Below are positions 1 through 7,740 of a stretch of DNA of 10,555 nucleotides, one piece after another. Below the pieces are notes generated by a model that did not search any database, was not told where the DNA came from, and saw only the letters and a list, made by a program, of their open reading frames with translations. How positions within the stretch are numbered: position 1 is the stretch's first letter; each line of letters starts with the position of its first letter. This DNA is from Herminiimonas sp. Its GTDB lineage: Bacteria > Pseudomonadota > Gammaproteobacteria > Burkholderiales > Burkholderiaceae. Location: positions 1 through 10,555 of the forward strand of contig JACMQD010000321.1 in the NCBI GenBank assembly GCA_014377155.1. Direction: 5' to 3'. Made by a program: the position numbers and the translations under genes.

Positions 1-692
1 CGGCCAAGGATACGGCCATGCAGGGCGCGAGCGTCGTCGCTCGAGTGGTCGAAACGATGGGCGCCATCGATGCGTCGTCAAAGAAAATCGTCGATATCAT
101 TGCCGTCATCGACGGCATTGCATTTCAGACTAACATCCTCGCATTGAATGCGGCAGTAGAAGCGGCGCGTGCCGGCGACCATGGCCGTGGTTTTGCAGTC
201 GTGGCGTCCGAAGTGCGCATTCTGTCTCAACGCAGTGCGTCGGCTGCAAAAGAAATCAAGTCCTTGATCGACGACTCGGTCGGCAACGTCGAGGTCGGTA
301 TCAAGCTCGCCGATCAGGCCGGTACGACAATTCAAAATGTCGTCACGAGTGTCGAGCGGGTCGCCGGCATCATGGATGAAATCAGCGCCGCGAGCACGGA
401 ACAATCGTCAGGTATCAATCAGATTAACGAGGCGATCAACCAGATGGACCAGGTCACGCAGCGAAATGCCGCTCTGGTCGAAGAGGCTGCGGCCGCTTCC
501 GAATCGCTGCACGATCAGGCGACCGACCTATTGCAGGTAGTCAGCGTCTTCCGGCTTGAAGCACCTTCGATTGCGACACCGCCGAACTGGCATGTCATGC
601 CGGGACAGCTGGCCTCGGGCGTGGGGCGCAGCGCCAACGATGCGTCCATGCGACGCACTGCGAGCCTTACCATTGCTGGACGCGGGAATTGA
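1..692 (+). CDS. Methyl-accepting chemotaxis protein, C-terminal part (5' end outside window)
   Basis: This is the cytoplasmic signalling end of a chemoreceptor, which bundles with CheW and the kinase CheA and controls CheA activity. The reading frame is open from the left edge with no start, so the sensor and membrane parts lie outside the window. The hairpin tip is nearly identical to the E. coli Tsr type: [20 protein letters not shown] followed by RAG, then [12 protein letters not shown] and [11 protein letters not shown], encoded at about 111-263. The returning helix ([19 protein letters not shown]) follows and ends near VSVFRL at about bases 541-558. The remaining roughly 45 residues look unstructured and end in GRGN. 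No NWETF-like CheR/CheB tethering pentapeptide is visible at the terminus. The gene stops 62 bases before the cheY start and reads in the same direction. The ligand cannot be inferred. The family is certain; only the N-terminus is unknown. Confidence 0.96.
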   Translation, partial: AKDTAMQGASVVARVVETMGAIDASSKKIVDIIAVIDGIAFQTNILALNAAVEAARAGDHGRGFAVVASEVRILSQRSASAAKEIKSLIDDSVGNVEVGIKLADQAGTTIQNVVTSVERVAGIMDEISAASTEQSSGINQINEAINQMDQVTQRNAALVEEAAAASESLHDQATDLLQVVSVFRLEAPSIATPPNWHVMPGQLASGVGRSANDASMRRTASLTIAGRGN

Positions 693-737
693 TGTAGCTA
701 GTCTTCAACGCTGTTGCATACTCCGTGAATCTTAATA

Positions 738-749
738 TTTCGATCGAAA
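738..749. repeat. 12-base perfect palindrome just upstream of cheY
   Basis: TTTCGATCGAAA reads the same on both strands and runs into the GAAAG ribosome-binding sequence (746-750) of cheY. It could be a protein-binding site or a very small hairpin affecting translation, or chance. In the surrounding 62-base gap I found neither a convincing sigma-70 promoter with proper spacing nor a flagellar sigma-28 motif. Confidence 0.4.
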
Positions 750-754
750 GTACC

Positions 755-1162
755 ATGTCTCCTACCTATCATTTTCTTGTCGTCGACGATTTTTCAACGA
801 TGCGGCGCATCATTTCTGGCCTGCTCAAGGAGCTGGGCCACAGCCATATCCGCGAAGCTGAAGACGGCCAAAAAGCGCTGAATATGCTGCGTGTGCATCA
901 GGACGACGCTATGGCAGTCACCTTCGTCATTACGGACTGGAACATGCCCGTCATGGATGGGCTGGTATTGCTGCAAACGATACGCGCGGATGCACGGTTA
1001 AGCCATTTGCCTGTCCTGATGGTGACCGCGGAGGCCAAGAAAGAAAATATCATCGCCGCCGCCCAAGCCGGCGCGGACGGTTATATCGTCAAGCCGTTCA
1101 ATGCGGCCACACTGAAAGAAAAGCTCGACAAGATTTCGGCCAAAAGAGGCGCGCTCGTATGA
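755..1162 (+). CDS. cheY: Chemotaxis response regulator CheY
   Basis: This is a single-domain receiver protein of 135 residues. When phosphorylated by CheA it binds the flagellar motor switch protein FliM and changes rotation. It matches E. coli CheY closely ([13 protein letters not shown], DWNMPx[23 protein letters not shown]). The acidic pocket is D11/D12, the phospho-acceptor is D61, and the switch residues are T91 and K113. About five extra residues (around [10 protein letters not shown]) sit between helix 2 and the strand carrying D61 compared with E. coli CheY. The frame is open upstream to a GTG at 725, but I chose ATG 755 because the protein then begins like known CheY proteins and a GAAAG ribosome-binding sequence lies a few bases upstream. 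The stop overlaps the cheZ start in ATGA, so the two are translationally coupled. Confidence 0.96.
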   Translation: MSPTYHFLVVDDFSTMRRIISGLLKELGHSHIREAEDGQKALNMLRVHQDDAMAVTFVITDWNMPVMDGLVLLQTIRADARLSHLPVLMVTAEAKKENIIAAAQAGADGYIVKPFNAATLKEKLDKISAKRGALV

Positions 1163-1803
1163 ACGCCACCGCCGACGTTTTGGCTATCGAGCTGGGATTT
1201 CCAATCGACGAGGCCGGCAAGCTGCCCGTCTTCGATCGCCTCGGCATCATCGTGCGAGCGTTGCACGATACCTTGAACGAGATCGGGGCACAGGCCGTAA
1301 TCGCCGATGCGGCTAGTGAGTTTCCGTCAGCCCGGGAGCGCTTGATGCACATTGCCGACCTGACCGAAAAAGCCGCCAATATCGTACTTTGCAAGGTCGA
1401 GGAGAGCGCGCCGTTAATGGATCGTCTTGCTAGCGAGGCCCACGCTCTTGAACGGGCATGGGATCGACCTGCAGCCGACAACGCTGATCAGTCGGCGCTG
1501 GTGGGAGATACCAGACAATTTCTGGCTGAAGTGCAAAGCGGCTGTGGTGTCACGCGTGGCGCCCTGTCTGCGATGATGATGGCGCAGGATTTTCAGGATC
1601 TTACCGGCCAGCTGATCAAAAAAGTAGTCGCGCTGATGGAGCGCACCGAAAAAGACCTGCTCAAGCTTTTGATCGACGCTGCGCCGCCGGGTGCGGCAGT
1701 GCATGAGCACAAGGAAGAACTGATGGCTGGACCGGGGGCGCCGGGAAGTACCGCACTCGATCAGGAAAGTGTCGATGATTTGCTTGCCGATCTTGGGTTT
1801 TAA
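1159..1803 (+). CDS. cheZ: CheY-P phosphatase CheZ
   Basis: CheZ dephosphorylates CheY-P in the cytoplasm and so ends the motor-switching signal. The protein has 214 residues, the usual length for the family. The long helical core leads to the catalytic motif [12 protein letters not shown] at residues 140-151. D147 and Q151 align with the E. coli pair D143 and Q147, of which the glutamine inserts into the CheY active site. After a flexible Gly/Pro/Ala linker, the last residues ([11 protein letters not shown]) match the C-terminal CheY-binding helix of E. coli CheZ. Thus both the catalytic and docking parts are intact. The start overlaps the cheY stop by four bases and is preceded by GAGG at 1146-1149. 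Its presence supports a beta- or gammaproteobacterial host. Confidence 0.95.
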   Translation: MNATADVLAIELGFPIDEAGKLPVFDRLGIIVRALHDTLNEIGAQAVIADAASEFPSARERLMHIADLTEKAANIVLCKVEESAPLMDRLASEAHALERAWDRPAADNADQSALVGDTRQFLAEVQSGCGVTRGALSAMMMAQDFQDLTGQLIKKVVALMERTEKDLLKLLIDAAPPGAAVHEHKEELMAGPGAPGSTALDQESVDDLLADLGF

Positions 1804-1849
1804 GGCAACACTGCCACGGTCGCGGTCGTTTCCTTCGCTAAACAACAAG

Positions 1850-1879
1850 TTGCAATGCAGTGCCTTTGACCGATATATT
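1850..1879 (+). promoter_or_regulatory. Weak candidate sigma-70 promoter before the signalling cassette
   Basis: TTGCAA (1850-1855) and TATATT (1874-1879) lie 18 bases apart in the 92-base gap after cheZ. The -10 element matches the consensus in five of six positions and the -35 in four of six. The predicted transcript would start near 1886, right at the AGGA ribosome-binding sequence (1886-1889), which makes this placement doubtful. The gap also has no clear hairpin plus T-run terminator, so read-through from cheYZ is equally possible. Confidence 0.22.
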
Positions 1880-1895
1880 CAAACCAGGAATTTCC

Positions 1896-2738
1896 ATGAA
1901 TTTTTTCTCGTTTTTACAGCGTGGTCTTCAAGTAACTGTCGCCGTGCCGATGCTTGCGGTAGCTCTGCTCGCCCCGGCAACCGCCGCGCCGAATCAATTG
2001 CAACGGGTTCTCGACGCCAAGGAACTGCGGGTCTGTATCTGGCCTGATTATTACGGTATTACCTACCGTAACCCGAAGACTCAGCAACTCAGTGGCATCG
2101 ACATCGATATCGCCGGCGAGCTTGGAAAAACCCTGGGTGTCGGCATCAAATACGTAGACAGCAGCTTCCCGACGCTGGTCGATTATTTGTTGACTAATAA
2201 ATGCGACATTGCCATGCATGCAGTCGGCATCACGCCGGCGCGCAGCGCAGTGATGGCGTTTACGCAGCCCTATCTACGCAGTGACATCTATGCTGTCACC
2301 ACCAACAACAGCACCGTCATCAAAAACTGGGACGATATCGACAAACCCGGCCGCGTGATCGCGGTTCAGGCGGGAACCGTCATGGAGCCGGTCATGCAGG
2401 GTTCCCTCAAGCGGGCTACGCTGCTAGTGGTTAAACCGCCGATGAAGCGCGAAAACGAAGTCGAAGCCGGCCGCGCCGACGCCTTCATGACCGATTACCC
2501 GTACAGCAAGCGCATGCTCGACATGACGAGCTGGGCGCGCGTCTTGGCGCCGCCACAGCTGTTTCACACGTCCGACTATGGCTATGCATTGGCACCTGGC
2601 GATTCTTCGTTGCTCGAGGCAGTCGATCGCTTCATGTTGGTGATCAAGGGCGACAAGCGCTTGCTTCAGTTCGCCCAAAAAAATGGGCTCGAGCCGATCA
2701 TTCTCCTTAACCCGACGAACCGGAAGTCACCGCTATAA
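1896..2738 (+). CDS. Periplasmic solute-binding protein, family 3 (amino-acid type)
   Basis: This is a predicted secreted binding protein of 280 residues in the SBP_bac_3 fold, the family that includes amino-acid ABC transporter receptors. A Sec signal peptide is clear: [10 protein letters not shown], a hydrophobic stretch to about residue 27, then ATAAP with cleavage near residue 30-31. The mature part starts with [11 protein letters not shown] and has the family pattern [25 protein letters not shown] (R116 is the likely carboxylate-binding arginine) and a hinge segment ending in DAFMTDYP (D195/D200). C47 and C103 might form a disulfide. ATG 1896 is chosen over an upstream in-frame GTG at 1860 because AGGA lies six bases before it and the signal peptide begins there. 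No permease or ATPase gene adjoins it. Its stop overlaps the kinase start by one base (TAATG), so it is probably a sensory partner and not a transport component. The ligand is unknown. Confidence 0.88.
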   Translation: MNFFSFLQRGLQVTVAVPMLAVALLAPATAAPNQLQRVLDAKELRVCIWPDYYGITYRNPKTQQLSGIDIDIAGELGKTLGVGIKYVDSSFPTLVDYLLTNKCDIAMHAVGITPARSAVMAFTQPYLRSDIYAVTTNNSTVIKNWDDIDKPGRVIAVQAGTVMEPVMQGSLKRATLLVVKPPMKRENEVEAGRADAFMTDYPYSKRMLDMTSWARVLAPPQLFHTSDYGYALAPGDSSLLEAVDRFMLVIKGDKRLLQFAQKNGLEPIILLNPTNRKSPL

Positions 2739-5728
2739 TGTCGCTGCGCTGGCGTCTGCTCTGCGTCCTGCGGCAATATCTGACGGGCTTGAATGCGCGT
2801 CACTTCTTCATGCTCTCCGGACTCGTAAGTGCCATTGCCATATTGGTCAGTACGGCCCTGTTCGTCGAGCGCGAACGCACTCAAGCGCGCGCCGCCGAGG
2901 CTGAACTTGGCCGCCTCTATGCCAGTGCGCTGGAAAGCCACCTGTCCCAAGCGCTTTCCTCGATCGACGATACGCTCACAGGACTTGGCCGGCGCTTGGA
3001 ACGCGCCGTGATCTCTGCCGCAGAGCGGGTCGCACCGCAACAGCCGCAGGACATCGATGCCATGCTGGCCGAAGCACTCATCAACTCCACCCGGTTGCGC
3101 TCGATTTCCATTATCGGCCGGGATGGGCGAGTGCTCGCCAGTTCCAATGCGAAGATGGCAGGGCGCCGGATCGACCTGGTCAAAATGGGATTCAAGCCAG
3201 ACCTGCCGCTCCTGCTGCAGTCGGGAATGCCGCAGTTCGTTCGCGACGTGCATGAAATTATCGACAGGCCAGCGCTAACGGTGCTGGAAAACGATGCGGT
3301 CTATGTCTTGCCGTTTGCGCGAGCGATAGACCTGCAAGGCGAGCGGGCGACGTTGCTGGCGATGGTCAATCCTGGATCCTTGCTGCCTGAATATCGCGCT
3401 GCACTGGGCGCCGAAGTCGGTTTGGCCGCGCTTTTCGATTACCACGGCAATGTGTTGGTCGCGACGTCCAATAAAGAATTCGCACTCGCCCGCAACTACG
3501 CCGATATGCCGATGTTCGCGCAGCTACGGCGCGATGTCGATTTCGGCCAGTTCCGCATGCGTACGGCTGCGCGCGGCAACGAAACGCTTGTAATGAATTA
3601 CCGCGCGAGTCGGAAATTTCCGCTGGTCGCCGTGATCGGCATGTCGGAGGAAAAGGCAGTGGAGCGGTGGGCAGCCGGATCCGACACGCTCCGATGGCTC
3701 GGGTTTGCCGTCGCTGCGATGGTGCTGTTGTACACGGTAATTCTGTGGAGGGTAATGCGGTTTCGAGAAAATTTTGAACGCGAACTTAAAATTGCCAAGG
3801 AAGCGGCCGAGCAGGCCAATGAAGCACGTGGCGAATTCATGTCCACCATGAGCCATGAAATCCGCACACCGATGAATGCCGTGATCGGCATGACCGGTCT
3901 GTTACGCGAGACGCTGCTGGACGCCCAGCAAGAAGAATTCACGAAGGCCGTCGAAGAATCAGCGACCGCGCTGATGGGAATCATTAACGAAATTCTGGAC
4001 TTTTCCAAAATCGATGCCGGCAAGCTGGAGATCGAAACCATCGATTGTCACCTCCTGTCGATCGTCGAAGGCAGCGTCGACGTCCTTGCCGTCAAGGCAC
4101 GCGAAAAAGATCTGAGCCTGATGAGCTTCATCGATCCGACTTTGCCGACGACCGTCTGCGGCGACCCGGGACGTCTTCGCCAGATTCTGCTCAACCTGAT
4201 AGGCAATGCGATCAAGTTCACGGACGCCGGCGAGATAACCGTACGTGTCCGTTCACCCGGACGGCATCGGGATCAGTGCCGGCTCCGATTCGACGTCACC
4301 GATACCGGCATCGGCATCGCGCCCGATGTCATTGCAAGACTGTTCATGCCATTCACGCAAGCCGACGGGTCGGTCACGCGCAAATACGGTGGTACCGGGC
4401 TCGGACTGTCCATCAGCAAGCGACTCGTCGAGCTGATGGGCGGCACGATTGGCGTGGACAGCCGCGTTGGCGTCGGATCGACGTTCTGGTTCGAGTTGCC
4501 GATGCGGATAGTCACCGATGTCCGTTCTAACGTGCGCGGCAAGAGCCATGACGCAACCAGGGTTCTGCTGATCGAGCCGCATCAGGCCCAGGCCGATATC
4601 CTGCGCGACTACGCCGTATCGTGGGGCATGCAGGTCACACTTGCCAGTGATGCTGCGCAAGCACTGCGCTTCGATCATGCACAGTCGGGCAAACAGGTCG
4701 TCATTGTCGATTCTCGCATTACCGACATGACCCCGAATGCGTTGCGGGCGGCGATCGCCGCACGCAACGCGGGGACGCGATTCGTCATGCTCGCCGCTAG
4801 CGAAGAAGCGCGTGACCAGGCAGCCGCCGACGGCTTTCATGCGGTGCTGATGCCGCCGTTCCGGCAATCGACGTTATTCGATACGTTGGCGGTGGCACTC
4901 GAGCGCCGGCAGGGCGACCAGGCGGTCGCAGTCGAGCGCCGCCTCATCGCGCCAGTGGTCGACGCCCGGAAGGCGCTTGCCGAGAGTCGGCTGATTCTTT
5001 TGGTAGAAGACAACGTCATGAATCAGCGTGTCGCCATTCATCAGTTAAAACTACTTGGGTATGCCGCCGATATTGCCAATAACGGCCAGGAAGCGCTCGA
5101 TGCGCTGGCGACCATCCCCTACAGCCTCGTGTTCATGGACTGTCAGATGCCATTGATGGACGGTTTCGAGGCGACCCGCCGCATCCGCAAAGCCGAGCAG
5201 TCGACCGGCGGCCATGTACAAATCGTCGCCATGACGGCTAACGCGATGCGCGGCGATCGCGAGCGCTGCCTCGAAGTCGGCATGGACGATTACCTGGCAA
5301 AACCGATCGACCGTGAGCTGCTTGCGGCAATGCTCGACTTGCGTTTGCCGTCCGCCGATGCAACGACAGTACTCGCATCGGCGGCGCCGTTAATGCTCAA
5401 CATGGCGCGTCTGACCGATATGTTCGGCGATGACAAAGCTTTTCAGATAGAGATGCTGGCGTTATTCATGTCGAGTACGCAGCCTGTCTTCAACCAGTTC
5501 CGGCAAGCGATCAGCAGTCACGATTTCGTGGAAATTTCTGCACTGGCGCATCGCCTCATGGGGTCCTGTCAGAATCTCGGTGTTGATGAACTCGCTGAAC
5601 TCGCACGGGCCGCAGGACGTGCCGCCCACGCCGCCGATCTCGCTCGCCTCAAACAGCTCAACGACGCCATGCTGTCGGCATTCGAACGGCTGTCCAACTT
5701 CGTCAGCAGAATGAAAGAGCCGACATGA
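2738..5728 (+). CDS. Membrane hybrid histidine kinase (periplasmic sensor-HisKA-HATPase-REC-REC-HPt)
   Basis: This is a 996-residue inner-membrane phosphorelay kinase. A basic N-terminus precedes a first membrane segment (about 24-43). A periplasmic region of about 270 residues (45-315), of likely double-Cache type, follows, then a second membrane segment (about 319-338). A short coiled helix (340-366) connects directly to HisKA, with no visible HAMP or PAS domain. The H-box [10 protein letters not shown] carries H373. The ATPase has N-box N486/N490, G1 box DTGIGI (522-527) and GGTGLGLSI (551-559). The first receiver (about 608-720) is degenerate, although D658 is kept. The second (751-868) is complete: E757/D758, D801, T833 and K855. 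The C-terminal HPt has H938 in [12 protein letters not shown]. The layout resembles BarA/ArcB-type kinases with an added receiver. The start overlaps the binding-protein stop and GGAAG lies upstream. The expected phosphate path is H373 to D801 to H938 to the next gene's product. Confidence 0.93.
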   Translation: MSLRWRLLCVLRQYLTGLNARHFFMLSGLVSAIAILVSTALFVERERTQARAAEAELGRLYASALESHLSQALSSIDDTLTGLGRRLERAVISAAERVAPQQPQDIDAMLAEALINSTRLRSISIIGRDGRVLASSNAKMAGRRIDLVKMGFKPDLPLLLQSGMPQFVRDVHEIIDRPALTVLENDAVYVLPFARAIDLQGERATLLAMVNPGSLLPEYRAALGAEVGLAALFDYHGNVLVATSNKEFALARNYADMPMFAQLRRDVDFGQFRMRTAARGNETLVMNYRASRKFPLVAVIGMSEEKAVERWAAGSDTLRWLGFAVAAMVLLYTVILWRVMRFRENFERELKIAKEAAEQANEARGEFMSTMSHEIRTPMNAVIGMTGLLRETLLDAQQEEFTKAVEESATALMGIINEILDFSKIDAGKLEIETIDCHLLSIVEGSVDVLAVKAREKDLSLMSFIDPTLPTTVCGDPGRLRQILLNLIGNAIKFTDAGEITVRVRSPGRHRDQCRLRFDVTDTGIGIAPDVIARLFMPFTQADGSVTRKYGGTGLGLSISKRLVELMGGTIGVDSRVGVGSTFWFELPMRIVTDVRSNVRGKSHDATRVLLIEPHQAQADILRDYAVSWGMQVTLASDAAQALRFDHAQSGKQVVIVDSRITDMTPNALRAAIAARNAGTRFVMLAASEEARDQAAADGFHAVLMPPFRQSTLFDTLAVALERRQGDQAVAVERRLIAPVVDARKALAESRLILLVEDNVMNQRVAIHQLKLLGYAADIANNGQEALDALATIPYSLVFMDCQMPLMDGFEATRRIRKAEQSTGGHVQIVAMTANAMRGDRERCLEVGMDDYLAKPIDRELLAAMLDLRLPSADATTVLASAAPLMLNMARLTDMFGDDKAFQIEMLALFMSSTQPVFNQFRQAISSHDFVEISALAHRLMGSCQNLGVDELAELARAAGRAAHAADLARLKQLNDAMLSAFERLSNFVSRMKEPT

Positions 5729-6768
5729 ACGTATTGATTGTGGATGATGACCAGACCAATCTCACCTTGTTTTCGTATTTACTGAAAGCCATTCCCGACG
5801 TAACACCGATTGAGTCGCTCGATCCGGTGGAGGCGCTGGACTGGTGCAAGGAAAATGAGCCTGATCTGATCCTGGTCGATTACATGATGCCGCGTATGGA
5901 CGGGTTGCAATTCCTGCAAAATTTCCGGGCGTTGCCTGGACGGTCGATGGTTCCGGTGATTATGATCACCGCCGATATCCAGACCGACGTGCGACACAAG
6001 GCGCTGCAAATGACGGCCAATGATTTTTTGACCAAACCGATCAACAAAGTCGAATTGCGGGCCCGTGTGACGAACACGCTAGCGCTGCGCAAGGCCCAGC
6101 AACAACTTGCCAACCGCTCGGCGTGGTTAGCCGAGGAGGTGCGAAAGGCTACCAGGGAAATTGCCGCGCGCGAGCGAGAAGTTATTTTGCGCCTGTCGCG
6201 CGCGTCCGAATACCGTGATCCCGAAACCGGCGCGCATTTGGTGCGTATGGCCAATTATTCATGCGTCCTCGCCGCCAATCTCGGTCTGTCCAGTACCGAG
6301 CAAACCCTGATTCTCGATGCGGCGCCGATGCACGATATCGGCAAGGTCGGTATTCCGGATGGCATCCTGCTCAAACCGGGCAGGCTGACCGACGATGAAA
6401 TGACAATCATGCGGACTCATCCGCAAATCGGCGCCGATATTCTTAAAGGCAGCGCGTCCTACTTGCTGCAAGCGGCCGCTACCATCGCCCTGACACATCA
6501 TGAAAAATTCGATGGCAGTGGTTATCCCCATGGACTGAAAGGTGAGTCGATTCCCCTGCACGGCCGCATCATTGCCGTGGCCGATGTTTTTGATGCGCTG
6601 ACCTCGGCGCGGCCCTACAAGCCGGCCTGGGAAGTCGATCGTGCAGTCACCTTGCTGCGCGATGGTGCGGGGAGCCATTTCGACCCGGTGTGCGTCGATG
6701 CGTTTTTTAAAGACTGGGACGCAATCATGCACATCTATCGTACCTTCCAGGATGACCATCTCAAATGA
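5725..6768 (+). CDS. Response regulator with HD-GYP domain (predicted cyclic di-GMP phosphodiesterase)
   Basis: This is a 347-residue cytoplasmic protein of the RpfG-like class. The N-terminal receiver (1-120) is complete, with D7/D8, phospho-acceptor D52 in [11 protein letters not shown]82 and K104. A helical linker (about 120-155) leads to an HD-GYP domain with the full motif set: [11 protein letters not shown] (165-175), HDIGK (203-207) followed by [21 protein letters not shown] (258-268), and [15 protein letters not shown] (285-299). In this family these residues bind metals and hydrolyse cyclic di-GMP, so activity is expected. The start ATG overlaps the kinase stop (ATGA) and has GAAAGAG five bases upstream. 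The preceding kinase's HPt domain is therefore the likely phosphate donor to D52. The output would be lowered cyclic di-GMP, commonly linked to motility and biofilm dispersal, which fits the chemotaxis genes nearby. Confidence 0.94.
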   Translation: MNVLIVDDDQTNLTLFSYLLKAIPDVTPIESLDPVEALDWCKENEPDLILVDYMMPRMDGLQFLQNFRALPGRSMVPVIMITADIQTDVRHKALQMTANDFLTKPINKVELRARVTNTLALRKAQQQLANRSAWLAEEVRKATREIAAREREVILRLSRASEYRDPETGAHLVRMANYSCVLAANLGLSSTEQTLILDAAPMHDIGKVGIPDGILLKPGRLTDDEMTIMRTHPQIGADILKGSASYLLQAAATIALTHHEKFDGSGYPHGLKGESIPLHGRIIAVADVFDALTSARPYKPAWEVDRAVTLLRDGAGSHFDPVCVDAFFKDWDAIMHIYRTFQDDHLK

Positions 6769-7682
6769 ACGAGCGTATTGATTTCACTGAACTGAAGACC
6801 GCCAACAAGCTGCCGTCGCCGAAAGGTGTGCGTCTCAATATGATGCGCCTGTGCCAGCGCACGAATCTGTCGATGGCCGATCTGGCCACACAGATCCGGG
6901 CCGATCCGGTTCTTGCCGGCCTTATTATCAAGCTTGCCAATGTCGCCAATCCGAATCGCATTCGGCCCATCGTCTCGATCTCGACCGATGTCCTGATTCT
7001 GGTCGGCGTGCAGGCAATCCGGCAAGTGGTACTGGGCATTTCGCTGGTGTCATCCTACCAGCAGGGTGGCTGCGCCGAATTCGACTACATGCGGTTTTGG
7101 TCACGCTCGATGGGCATGGCTTGCGCAGCGCAAGCACTGGCCGGAGCGGTACGGATCGTTCCTGTCGCGGAAATGTTCAGTTGTGGCCTGCTAGCCGGCA
7201 TCGGGTCTTTGGGACTGGCTACCGTTCGGCCGCATCGCTATGGACAGTTACTACGCGAACAAGAAGGTTGTACTATCGCAGACCTGACGCGGGCGGAAGG
7301 TGCCTTGTTCGGCTTCGATCATTTGAGCTTGACAGTCGCAATGATGGCCGACTGGAACATTCCGCGACTCTTTACCGACGCCGTTCTGTTCCACGAAGCG
7401 CCGGACGGCGCGACTTTTGCCGTCGGGTCCCGACAATCCAAGCTAGTGCACATGCTGCACCTGGCAGCATTCATTGCCGATCTCTGCGTGGCGAGTGACG
7501 ATCAGCGACAAATCCTGTTGCCGTTGATCGTGCCGCATGCCGCCGCGCTCGATATCGATCACGACACCATCGCCTCGTTACTGACTCAGATATCGCGGGA
7601 ATGGGTCGAATGGGGTAACGTGCTGCAGGTACCTACGCGTGCCTTGCCCATGTTGGGCGAACCGGGGGCCGCGTTCGCCTAG
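6765..7682 (+). CDS. HDOD-domain signalling protein
   Basis: This is a 305-residue protein with a HDOD domain over about residues 12-210. Its start is typical of the family: LPSPKGVRLNMMRL, then ADLATQIRADPVLAGLIIKLANVAN (38-62). Later segments also fit: MFSCGLLAGIGSLGLA (137-152), EGALFGFDHLSLTVAMMADW (178-197) and a histidine at 210. The metal-binding His-Asp of catalytic HD domains is replaced (GLLAGIG instead of GLLHDIG), as is usual for HDOD, so it is probably a regulatory or scaffolding protein and not an enzyme. No extra output domain is seen after residue 210, apart from a helical tail. The start overlaps the HD-GYP stop (ATGA), with AGGA about 12 bases upstream. Co-expression suggests that it acts with the HD-GYP regulator. 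In some bacteria HDOD proteins work alongside RpfG-like regulators, but the partner here is inferred from position only. Confidence 0.88.
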   Translation: MNERIDFTELKTANKLPSPKGVRLNMMRLCQRTNLSMADLATQIRADPVLAGLIIKLANVANPNRIRPIVSISTDVLILVGVQAIRQVVLGISLVSSYQQGGCAEFDYMRFWSRSMGMACAAQALAGAVRIVPVAEMFSCGLLAGIGSLGLATVRPHRYGQLLREQEGCTIADLTRAEGALFGFDHLSLTVAMMADWNIPRLFTDAVLFHEAPDGATFAVGSRQSKLVHMLHLAAFIADLCVASDDQRQILLPLIVPHAAALDIDHDTIASLLTQISREWVEWGNVLQVPTRALPMLGEPGAAFA

Positions 7683-7740
7683 CACATTCGGAATGAACAG
7701 GATGGTCAGCTGGCAGGGAAACGTCCCACGTCATCCGGCA

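Noticed and set aside
1806..1815. Small GGCA/TGCC hairpin after cheZ as terminator
   Set aside because: The stem is only four base pairs and no T-run follows.
4253..4867. Long minus-strand open frame opposite the kinase ATPase and receiver region
   Set aside because: The plus strand encodes conserved kinase motifs throughout. The antisense translation has no family resemblance and is a by-product of GC-rich codon use.
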